19,830 nucleotides of DNA. Source: Xanthomonas translucens pv. translucens DSM 18974 (GTDB taxonomy: Bacteria > Pseudomonadota > Gammaproteobacteria > Xanthomonadales > Xanthomonadaceae). A program made the translations under genes and the position numbers. The stretch spans positions 1 to 19,830 of the forward strand of contig NZ_CAPJ01000416.1 of NCBI RefSeq assembly GCF_000331775.1, read 5' to 3'. The notes under the pieces are model-generated. The model did no database searches and was not told the origin of the DNA. It saw nothing but the letters and a program-made list of their open reading frames with translations. Numbering within the stretch: position 1 is the stretch's first letter; each line of letters opens with the position of its first letter. Below, in pieces: positions 7,269 through 12,744 of this stretch.

Positions 7269-7296
7269 TCTATAATGCGGAATCAACATCAGTCAA
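7269..7296 (-). promoter_or_regulatory. Promoter of VbhA-like copy 2, apparently leaderless
   Basis: TTGACT (7296-7291) and TATAGA (7274-7269) on the minus strand are 16 bp apart, the same spacing as copy 1, with TTCCGCA before the -10. Only 6 nt separate the -10 box from the ATG at 7262, so the transcript should start at or next to the start codon. Confidence 0.6.
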
Positions 7297-7405
7297 GATG
7301 ATTCATGAGTCCATGCAGGAATCGCCTAAAAATGGCGCTGCCCGACTTGATTCCTCAACAAGGGAGAGGGTATCCCTTCCCAATATGCCTCGATCGGCGA
7401 TTCCA

Positions 7406-7430
7406 ACAAAAAAGCCCCTTGCGGGGCTTT
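7406..7430 (-). terminator. Intrinsic terminator of the lipoprotein operon
   Basis: On the minus strand AAAGCCCC and GGGGCTTT (7430 down to 7411) pair around a GCAA-type loop and are followed by TTTTTTG. It lies about 25 nt after the lipoprotein stop. The stretch 7263-7405 upstream of it holds no gene; a 9-bp inverted repeat GGAATCGCC (7318-7326) / GGCGATTCC (7396-7404) spans it. Confidence 0.85.
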
Positions 7431-7454
7431 GGGACGAAATTATTCGCGCTTATT

Positions 7455-7769
7455 TTAAAACGTGCGGCTCACTGTCCCCACCACTTTGTATTTCCCGTCG
7501 ATCTTGGCAAAGGTGAAAACACCTTTAAAGTCTTGGTCAAAGTTGCCGCCCATCGCAACGATATGTGATTCAACCGGGCAGTTGTAGCCACCGTTATCAG
7601 ACTTCGAACACTCCCCAAGCTTAAAGCTGGTGAGCTTGGCATCTTCGGAACCATTGGCCTTGGCATAGGCAAGCATTGCTTCCTCAGCCTTGGACTCAGA
7701 AGGTCCAGATGAGCAAGCAGCCAAAGTGCCAACCATCAGGCCAATGGTGATCAGGCGAACCTTAGACAT
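7455..7769 (-). CDS. Small secreted lipoprotein
   Basis: The 104-residue product begins MSKVRLITIGLMVGTLAACS, a lipoprotein signal peptide with lipobox LAAC (lipidated Cys19), so the mature protein is anchored to a membrane facing the periplasm. The mature part (about 86 residues) has a cysteine pair in GECSKSDNGGYNCPVESH that could form a disulfide, and ends in strands (FKGVFTFAKIDGKYKVVGTV). AAGGA lies 6 nt before the ATG at 7769; an in-frame ATG at 7775 is too close to the ribosome site, and a longer upstream frame overlaps the preceding gene. It follows the membrane-protein gene by 35 nt, probably one operon. I do not recognise a function. Confidence 0.85.
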   Translation of the reverse strand: MSKVRLITIGLMVGTLAACSSGPSESKAEEAMLAYAKANGSEDAKLTSFKLGECSKSDNGGYNCPVESHIVAMGGNFDQDFKGVFTFAKIDGKYKVVGTVSRTF

Positions 7770-7804
7770 GCGCATTCCTTGATTAAAAGAGAGAGGAGAC
7801 TTGA

Positions 7805-8125
7805 TTAAAAAAGCGAAGAGAGGAGGGCATAGACACCCATCCAAAGCAGGCCAACCCCGGTTGACCCAAGCCAGGCAGCCAGGACCAGGCGTAAGCCTCC
7901 TGAGGTGTTGCCTTTGACGATGGCCAACACGCCATGGATGAGCGCAACGATCGAAAGGATGATCAGGAAGAAGAAGCCAATGACAGGGAGGATGGGAGCG
8001 GCCCATCCCACATAGGCAATGCGCCAGCCTCGTTTGAGCAAAGGTTGCGTGAGCTGTGCTGCGGCTTGTGCTTGAACCTGCTGCCTGTGGATCTCCTCCG
8101 CTACTTCGTGCTCTGGCGTGCCCAT
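7805..8125 (-). CDS. Small inner-membrane protein of unknown function
   Basis: The 106-residue product starts at the ATG at 8125 with AGGGGAAG upstream. A hydrophilic N-terminal tail (residues 1-32, rich in Q, A and E) is followed by two strongly hydrophobic segments, about residues 38-68 (VGWAAPILPVIGFFFLIILS) and 78-104 (LRLVLAAWLGSTGVGLLWMG). That fits a two- to three-helix membrane hairpin. It is the first gene of a probable two-gene operon with the lipoprotein and is divergent from the XRE regulator 106 bp away, which might control it. No family recognised. Confidence 0.8.
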   Translation of the reverse strand: MGTPEHEVAEEIHRQQVQAQAAAQLTQPLLKRGWRIAYVGWAAPILPVIGFFFLIILSIVALIHGVLAIVKGNTSGGLRLVLAAWLGSTGVGLLWMGVYALLSSLF

Positions 8126-8231
8126 GACTTCCCCTGCTGATGGTCGATGTCTATGATGTTACCTAAATGGAAACAGACGGCGCAAGCAGGAGACCTCATG
8201 CTCGTTCAGGACATCAGCCCTTGGTCACGTT

Positions 8232-8582
8232 TTGGAACTCCCCGACGCCCGTCTTCTCTTTGCCAAGCGCTTGCGCGAAGCCCGTTTGGCCGCCAATCTG
8301 ACGCAGGAAGCGCTAGGCGTCGCCGCAGGCCTAAGCGTTGACGTGGCCCGAGTTCGGATCAACCGCTATGAAAAGGGCGGGAGGGAGTGCGATCTGCGCA
8401 CAGCCCAACGACTTGCTGACGCCCTAGGTTTGCCCCTGCCTGCGCTCTTTACCGATGAAGATGATCTGGCAGAGATGATTATTTTTTATTCCAAACTTTC
8501 AAAAAGGCAACGGCAGTTGATGTTGGCGCATTTCAAAGGTTATTTTTCCAAAGAAAAGCATGATCAAGAAAATGGCGATTAG
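8232..8582 (+). CDS. XRE-family helix-turn-helix regulator (TTG start)
   Basis: The 116-residue protein has a Cro/CI-type helix-turn-helix in residues 9-70: FAKRLREARLAANLTQEALG, then RINRYEKGGRECDLRTAQRL and LADALGLPLPALF. It would bind operator DNA as a dimer. The C-terminal tail (ELSK-like IIFYSKLSKRQRQLMLAHFK) is amphipathic and may dimerise. The only start in this frame is TTG at 8232; there is no in-frame ATG or GTG between it and the preceding stop at 8154, and no clear Shine-Dalgarno. A well-placed AGGAG with ATG at 8198 exists in another frame, so either TTG is used or a one-base indel has shifted the true start. The stop overlaps the convergent gene by 4 nt. Confidence 0.82.
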   Translation: MELPDARLLFAKRLREARLAANLTQEALGVAAGLSVDVARVRINRYEKGGRECDLRTAQRLADALGLPLPALFTDEDDLAEMIIFYSKLSKRQRQLMLAHFKGYFSKEKHDQENGD

Positions 8583-8989
8583 ATTTGTCCCCAGGGCAGA
8601 AAAAAGCGCTTCGAAGGCTTGATCTCTCGGATCTGCTTCTGCCAATCGGAAATTTGAGCTTGAAGCTTTTCCACCGCATAGGTTGAACTCTCACAGGCAG
8701 CTATGGCATTGAGAAGATTGTTGCTAACGGCCATGACCATCATACCTGCCGCTTTGTGTCGTAGAGATAGAAGCTCCGACGCGATCAAATGAAGATCCTC
8801 GGCCTTGTCGGATCGAAGGATCTGCGTTCTCGGGCCATCCCCTATATAATTGATGGATCTCACCACTCGAAGGGCTTCATATTTTAAGGTATTGAACTTC
8901 GATAGTTTTGCCATCAAAAGCCCGGAATAATAGCCAGCCACTGTGCCAGGCACAAAGGCCATTACTAAGTCATATCCGAAACCTACCAT
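8579..8989 (-). CDS. Unknown single-helix membrane protein, coupled to upstream gene
   Basis: The 136-residue product starts at the ATG at 8989, 1 nt after the stop of the upstream gene and with GGAG 7 nt before it; the ribosome site lies within that gene, so translation is coupled. A hydrophobic segment occupies residues 7-28 (DLVMAFVPGTVAGYYSGLLM). The rest is helical and cytosolic in character, with a region MMVMAVSNNLLNAIAACESS and a coiled-coil-like tail (YAVEKLQAQISDWQKQIREI). A 20-residue upstream extension is not supported. No family recognised. The gene ends tail to tail with the XRE gene, sharing 4 nt. Confidence 0.78.
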   Translation of the reverse strand: MVGFGYDLVMAFVPGTVAGYYSGLLMAKLSKFNTLKYEALRVVRSINYIGDGPRTQILRSDKAEDLHLIASELLSLRHKAAGMMVMAVSNNLLNAIAACESSTYAVEKLQAQISDWQKQIREIKPSKRFFLPWGQI

Positions 8990-8990
8990 A

Positions 8991-9824
8991 TTAATTCTCC
9001 TTCTCAGACTCTGATTGAAGCACAGCATCATCAGTTGCCAGCGTTTCATTAAGTTCTAACTGTGCTCTCCACTCCCTGACGAAACTAATAGCCATTAGCA
9101 GATACCAAATACATACGACGAGCATCACCAACGATAGCGTGCGCTGCTCGTCTATCTCTTTTGAGATTTCACTGCTTAGCTTCGGATCGTTCCATATTTT
9201 ACAAAGGATGGAGCGATCTGCTTGATCAAAGCCTTCTGGGGTAATCCAGGTGCGCGAATTTTCAGTGCAGTCGCTTTTCGTTATTTTTGCTCGGTCACCA
9301 AAAAACGGGCGCACCAAGACTGCTTGATCTTCGGAAAGCCAAAGATCGGTTCGGGTCTTTTTAAGGGTTGCTAAAAGGTCGTGGCTCGCAGATACCGCAA
9401 GAGAAATCATTCCTGCTGGCGCGAAAAACAAAAACATGACAACTGGAAGGGCAAACCAATATTTGCGAGGAATTCGCTTAGGGATGATTTCGAGCTTTCT
9501 TAAATCAAAAGCCCAACCGGCTTTTCCAATTAAGTCCAGTGAGATATTTTTAAAGTCAGAAAACTCGGCCAGTTTCTTGGCGTCGTGGAGTGTTCTTGAT
9601 CTTACGCCGTGAGTCATCCGAAAACTGATTAACGCTGCTTGGTCGGCAATGCTTTTTTTAATGACTGGGTCTTCAACTTCATCTCGACTGATAAAGAAAC
9701 GGAGCAATCGTGCGTTGATTGGGTGAAAAGATCCCGCCCGCCAGCATGTAATGCTGGCAGCAAGCAAAAACCCAACAATCGAATAAGGCGCAATTTCGCG
9801 AGTAAGTAAATCAATCCAATCCAT
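8991..9824 (-). CDS. Unknown inner-membrane protein with a cysteine-bearing external loop
   Basis: The 277-residue product has three hydrophobic segments: about residues 12-30 (YSIVGFLLAASITCW), 121-145 (YWFALPVVMFLFFAPAGMIS) and 229-250 (LSLVMLVVCIWYLLMAISFV). Between the second and third is a loop of about 80 residues with two cysteines (KSDCTEN and SILCKIW), likely a periplasmic disulfide, which puts residues 31-120 and the acidic C-terminus in the cytosol. GGGAG precedes the ATG. It may belong to the DUF6216 group, but I am not certain. It forms a tight two-gene operon with 8579-8989. No function can be assigned; its position among defence cargo is suggestive only. Confidence 0.8.
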   Translation of the reverse strand: MDWIDLLTREIAPYSIVGFLLAASITCWRAGSFHPINARLLRFFISRDEVEDPVIKKSIADQAALISFRMTHGVRSRTLHDAKKLAEFSDFKNISLDLIGKAGWAFDLRKLEIIPKRIPRKYWFALPVVMFLFFAPAGMISLAVSASHDLLATLKKTRTDLWLSEDQAVLVRPFFGDRAKITKSDCTENSRTWITPEGFDQADRSILCKIWNDPKLSSEISKEIDEQRTLSLVMLVVCIWYLLMAISFVREWRAQLELNETLATDDAVLQSESEKEN

Positions 9825-9855
9825 TTATGTTTCTCCCAGTGAGGTCTGTTTGGCA

Positions 9856-9882
9856 CATGGACACAGCCAGTATTGGTCCATG
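9856..9882. repeat. Inverted repeat upstream of the membrane operon
   Basis: CATGGAC (9856-9862) is the complement of GTCCATG (9876-9882), separated by 13 nt, 32-58 bp upstream of the start codon at 9824. Position and spacing fit an operator of the 8579-9824 operon. Confidence 0.4.
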
Positions 9883-9953
9883 CGGGCACTTTCTTAGCAA
9901 TACATGAATGCGTGTTGTTCAGTTTTTATTAATTTTCGAGGGGGCGTCATTTT

Positions 9954-10155
9954 TGACCATGTGTGGTCATGTCAGGAGATTCGAGAAAAGAGCAATCGTT
10001 TTAAAGATCCGAGACTTTCCTAAAATTGTGATGTAAGTGCCCACATATGGTTATTTGCTTCGCAAAAAACCGTGGGCATCGCTGTCGCGATGAAAAGCCG
10101 TCTCCGCCGAGACGAAGAAGTCGTAACTTCATGCGAAAGACGGCAAAAATGCCGT
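9954..10155. other. Hairpin cluster, candidate oriT upstream of the relaxase
   Basis: This gene-free stretch holds six perfect small hairpins with 3-4 nt loops: TGACCA/TGGTCA (9954-9969), TTTGC/GCAAA (10054-10066), CATCGC/GCGATG (10077-10092), CGTCTC/GAGACG (10099-10114), GAAGT/ACTTC (10117-10130) and ACGGCA/TGCCGT (10140-10155). The second is the tip of a longer arm in which TGCCCAC (10038-10044) pairs with GTGGGCA (10072-10078). Just before it is GTAAGTGCCC (about 10033-10042), sharing GTAAGTGC with the nick region of RSF1010-type (MobQ) origins as I remember it. Location directly upstream of a MobA-type relaxase supports an origin of transfer. The exact nick site is not established. Confidence 0.6.
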
Positions 10156-10254
10156 GACGTATCTCTCCAATTCGCAACGAGCCTTGTCATCTAGACGGAC
10201 GCGCATTTAGCCATTTTGATACTCCCACTATCAACCAACCTCAACCGGGAATTA

Positions 10255-11865
10255 ATGGCAATTTATCATGTCAGCATCAAATCGTTTAGTCGTGGCAAAG
10301 GTCAATCATCAGTGGCAGCGGCCGCTTATCGTGCAGGGATCAATCTGCGGGATACAACTCACAAGACGACGCACAAATATGGGAAAAGATCGGGCGTTGT
10401 TTCACAACAAATGCTTGCTCCCGATGGGGCACCGAGATGGTGTCTCGATGTTCGAAGCTTCTGGGATATTAATGAGCAGCAGGAAACGAGAGCAAATGCT
10501 CGGGTTGCGAGGGAAGTTGAAGTTTCCTTGCCAAACAGTTTAGACGCTCCACAGCGCAGAATGCTTGCGGTTGCACTTGGCCAGCTTCTCGTAGACCGCT
10601 ATCAAGCTGCTGTGCTGGTGGCTGTTCACTCACCTGGTCGAAGAGGAGACCAACGCAATCATCATGTGCATCTTCTCATCTCAGCCCGGAAGGTCGATGC
10701 CAATGGACTAGGGGAGCGAGCCTGCGCAGAGTTAGATGCAAGGCAAGGGGCAGGGGCCACTGAGATGAAGATCCTTCGTGGGAAGATCGCATCCACCATC
10801 AATGCGCATCTCATCATGGCCGGCGTTGAAGCACGAGTGGACCACCGAACACTGAGAGCCCAAGCGCAAGATGCGTTCAAGCAAGGCGATTACGAGAAGG
10901 CCAGAGCACTCACCAGAGCACCTAAAAAGCGCATTTCGCGGGGAGAATTCTATCAAGCCAAGCGCCATCAGAAAGCTGTGGCCTTTGGAGAAAAGGTCTC
11001 GCCAGCGGATCGACGCTTTGCTCAAATTTTAAAAGAGTGCCAATCTTCCCGTGAAAGCCGTCTAGTCCATAATGTGCCTGCCAGCCACAGTCATGAAGCA
11101 GCGCTTCGTGATCGAGCAAGAGAGAGAGGGCAGGGGAGCTTTGCCCCGCATGAGAGTCGTCGTTTTGATGACCAACTGTATACTCATGGCCAAAGGCCAA
11201 GTCAGCAGGTTCTAAACCGCATCCATACGCGATATAGCCCATTGACTCGGCAAGCTGGCAAGGTCATGCGCTTAGCTCGGGCAACAGGCAATGGTGCAGA
11301 GATTTTAAATGAGCAAGCGGAGCTGATTGAGCAATGGTTAGAAGCGCAGCATGAAATGGCTCGGCAAGCGTTGAATATCCTCAACAGCATCCCTGGCATC
11401 CAAATTGAAGACTGCTTTAACCAAGCCTATGAAGCCCTACTGTGTCGCAGAGTAGATCATTACGCGACAAAGCCACTTCTCTTCGAGGATACGGAGCTGT
11501 TGGGTAAATCTATGATGCGTTATGCGAGGATGCTGGTGAGCCCCTACCGTGCGCAGTGTAATTACCTCGCTGCAAAGGCGAGAATCTCGGAGTTTGAGGG
11601 TGAAACGCCAACGGCTAAGTCAGCTTTGGCTGCTCGTCAGGCTCAGAAAGCAAAGCACATGGTCTCGAAGCGAGTCATGAGTTTTAGAGAGGGGCGGATT
11701 AAAAATGCACGGAGTGCCATGAATGAATCAAGGGAAAGTTTCGAGAAAAACTTTAAGGTGGATCTGCCAGTGGTGCAGAGTCCGCAGGATCATCCATCGA
11801 ACGAGGTCTTAAAACCTAGCGAGTCCGGCCAGTGTCAACTTAGGTTCAAGCCGCCGAGATTATGA
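10255..11865 (+). CDS. MobA/MobL-family relaxase (MobQ type)
   Basis: Relaxases nick one strand at oriT, stay bound through a tyrosine, and lead that strand into a recipient. The 536-residue protein starts MAIYHVSIKSFSRGKGQSSV, with AAAAY placing the expected nucleophile at Tyr25, the same position as in RSF1010 MobA. The metal-binding histidine motif is HHVHLLIS at residues 136-143, with His125 upstream. The relaxase domain covers about residues 1-210; the rest is basic and helical without a primase or helicase motif. A GGGA lies 5 nt before the ATG at 10255; a 13-residue upstream extension lacks support. There is no coupling protein or type IV secretion gene nearby, so transfer would need a helper. 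Confidence 0.93.
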   Translation: MAIYHVSIKSFSRGKGQSSVAAAAYRAGINLRDTTHKTTHKYGKRSGVVSQQMLAPDGAPRWCLDVRSFWDINEQQETRANARVAREVEVSLPNSLDAPQRRMLAVALGQLLVDRYQAAVLVAVHSPGRRGDQRNHHVHLLISARKVDANGLGERACAELDARQGAGATEMKILRGKIASTINAHLIMAGVEARVDHRTLRAQAQDAFKQGDYEKARALTRAPKKRISRGEFYQAKRHQKAVAFGEKVSPADRRFAQILKECQSSRESRLVHNVPASHSHEAALRDRARERGQGSFAPHESRRFDDQLYTHGQRPSQQVLNRIHTRYSPLTRQAGKVMRLARATGNGAEILNEQAELIEQWLEAQHEMARQALNILNSIPGIQIEDCFNQAYEALLCRRVDHYATKPLLFEDTELLGKSMMRYARMLVSPYRAQCNYLAAKARISEFEGETPTAKSALAARQAQKAKHMVSKRVMSFREGRIKNARSAMNESRESFEKNFKVDLPVVQSPQDHPSNEVLKPSESGQCQLRFKPPRL

Positions 11866-11880
11866 GGTTGCAAATAATGA

Positions 11881-11918
11881 AATTGGCGAAGCAGGGACGC
11901 TTCGCCAATTATTTTGCG
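11881..11918 (+). terminator. Terminator of the relaxase gene
   Basis: AATTGGCGAAGC (11881-11892) pairs perfectly over 12 bp with GCTTCGCCAATT (11899-11910) around AGGGAC, followed by ATTTTGCG. It starts 15 nt after the relaxase stop. The T tract is short, but the stem is very stable. Confidence 0.75.
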
Positions 11919-11932
11919 AATATTCCAGGGAC

Positions 11933-11960
11933 TTGACATTGAATTTAATTGCTATACAAA
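11933..11960 (+). promoter_or_regulatory. Promoter before the 43-residue small gene
   Basis: TTGACA (11933-11938) is followed after 16 nt by TACAAA (11955-11960), or after 14 nt by an extended TGCTATACA. The -10 ends 6-8 nt before the ATG at 11967, so the message would be leaderless. Confidence 0.5.
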
Positions 11961-11966
11961 ATTCCA

Positions 11967-12098
11967 ATGAATAATAAAATTACTGAAGAAAATAAATCGT
12001 GCCGTCAGCGAATCGAGACGATCATTGCTCTCGGATGTATAGCAGCTTCTATTGAAACTGCTATTCTTTTTGTTATGGCAGTTCAGCCATATCTTTGA
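11967..12098 (+). CDS. Putative 43-residue single-helix membrane peptide
   Basis: A short open frame gives MNNKITEENKSCRQRIETII and continues through a hydrophobic stretch (ALGCIAASIETAILFVMAVQ) to QPYL. A polar charged head followed by one membrane-length helix is the shape of small membrane peptides and of some type I toxins. It has a promoter match but no Shine-Dalgarno. The last 26 nt overlap the end of the convergent gene at 12073, which lowers confidence. Confidence 0.4.
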   Translation: MNNKITEENKSCRQRIETIIALGCIAASIETAILFVMAVQPYL

Positions 12099-12315
12099 AT
12101 GCAGACCAAATCATAAAAGCTGAGATAGCGAACAGGAAAAATCCTGCAACTCCGACACGGAAAAAAGGTGTGTTGTCAGAAGTATTTTCCTTGTCCTTGT
12201 GAATTAAATAAACCCCAAGTCCGCCAATCATTCCACTCAGGCCTATCCCCATGAAGATAGTCCAGAATGGAGCGGTCTCAAACATTTTGATAATAAAATT
12301 GACGAATGACATCAT
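12073..12315 (-). CDS. Small two-helix membrane protein
   Basis: Started at the ATG at 12315 (AAGGAG 5 nt upstream), the product is 80 residues: MMSFVNFIIKMFETAPFWTI, then two hydrophobic segments at about residues 16-37 (FWTIFMGIGLSGMIGGLGVY) and 53-72 (VGVAGFFLFAISAFMIWSAF) joined by a charged loop HKDKENTSDN. An upstream extension to 12492 is rich in unlikely residues and has no ribosome site, so it is not used. No family recognised. It sits alone between the relaxase and the restriction operon. Confidence 0.7.
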   Translation of the reverse strand: MMSFVNFIIKMFETAPFWTIFMGIGLSGMIGGLGVYLIHKDKENTSDNTPFFRVGVAGFFLFAISAFMIWSAFKDMAELP

Positions 12316-12594
12316 TTGCTCTCCTTGCTGATTGTTGGGTGAAGTATTGCCTTGATGGTTGCCAAGGCGATTTGATATTTTACAGATGTGAGCCCGGGAG
12401 CAGTGTGACCAGCGCCGCGACGTCCCCGCGCCCTGAGTAGTGGTCGGGTTTAGAGTCCGGGCTGATTGACCCACCCCCGATTCCAGGGCCATTAGCTAGT
12501 AGAGATTTCTGCGGTTACAGCAGCCTGAACTGATGTCTTTTGAAGGTGGTCAGTGGGAGCTAAAATTTAAACCCAAACCCAAACGTCCAAAGTT

Positions 12595-12608
12595 CTGAGA
12601 CGTCTCAG
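12595..12608. promoter_or_regulatory. Perfect 14-bp palindrome upstream of the restriction operon, candidate operator
   Basis: CTGAGACGTCTCAG reads the same on both strands. It lies about 137 bp before the methyltransferase ATG in a 429-bp stretch (12316-12744) that holds no convincing gene. Restriction operons often carry palindromic control sites, but no C-protein gene is present here, so the binding protein is unknown. Confidence 0.45.
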
Positions 12609-12700
12609 GTGATGCGAGGCGACTGTGCCACTTTGACCGCATGCCATCCCTGCCATAGCTAGCTCTGCGTCCTGTGTAGTGTTATCGTCATCCAACTCTT

Positions 12701-12727
12701 GGGTGGTAGGAGCGACTCCTGCCACCC
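12701..12727 (+). promoter_or_regulatory. Strong hairpin in the leader of the restriction operon
   Basis: GGGTGGTAGGAG (12701-12712) pairs with CTCCTGCCACCC (12716-12727) through 11 Watson-Crick pairs and one T.G pair, closed by a CGA loop, ending 17 nt before the ATG at 12745. There is no T tract, so it is more likely an RNA structure affecting translation or stability than a simple terminator. Part of it (GTAGGAGCGACT) also resembles a short repeat family known in Xanthomonas chromosomes. Confidence 0.5.
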
Positions 12728-12744
12728 TTCAACGGTCTAAGTTC

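Noticed and set aside
9740..9758. Perfect 8-bp inverted repeat GCCAGCAT/ATGCTGGC
   Set aside because: It lies inside the coding sequence of the 277-residue membrane protein and is explained by codons; no regulatory context.
11118..11142. GAGAGAGGG-rich segment as a third attachment-site copy
   Set aside because: It lies inside the relaxase gene and matches the 22-bp repeat only in its purine run.
12316..12492. N-terminal extension of the 80-residue membrane protein
   Set aside because: No ribosome site at 12492, unlikely composition, while AAGGAG directly precedes the ATG at 12315.
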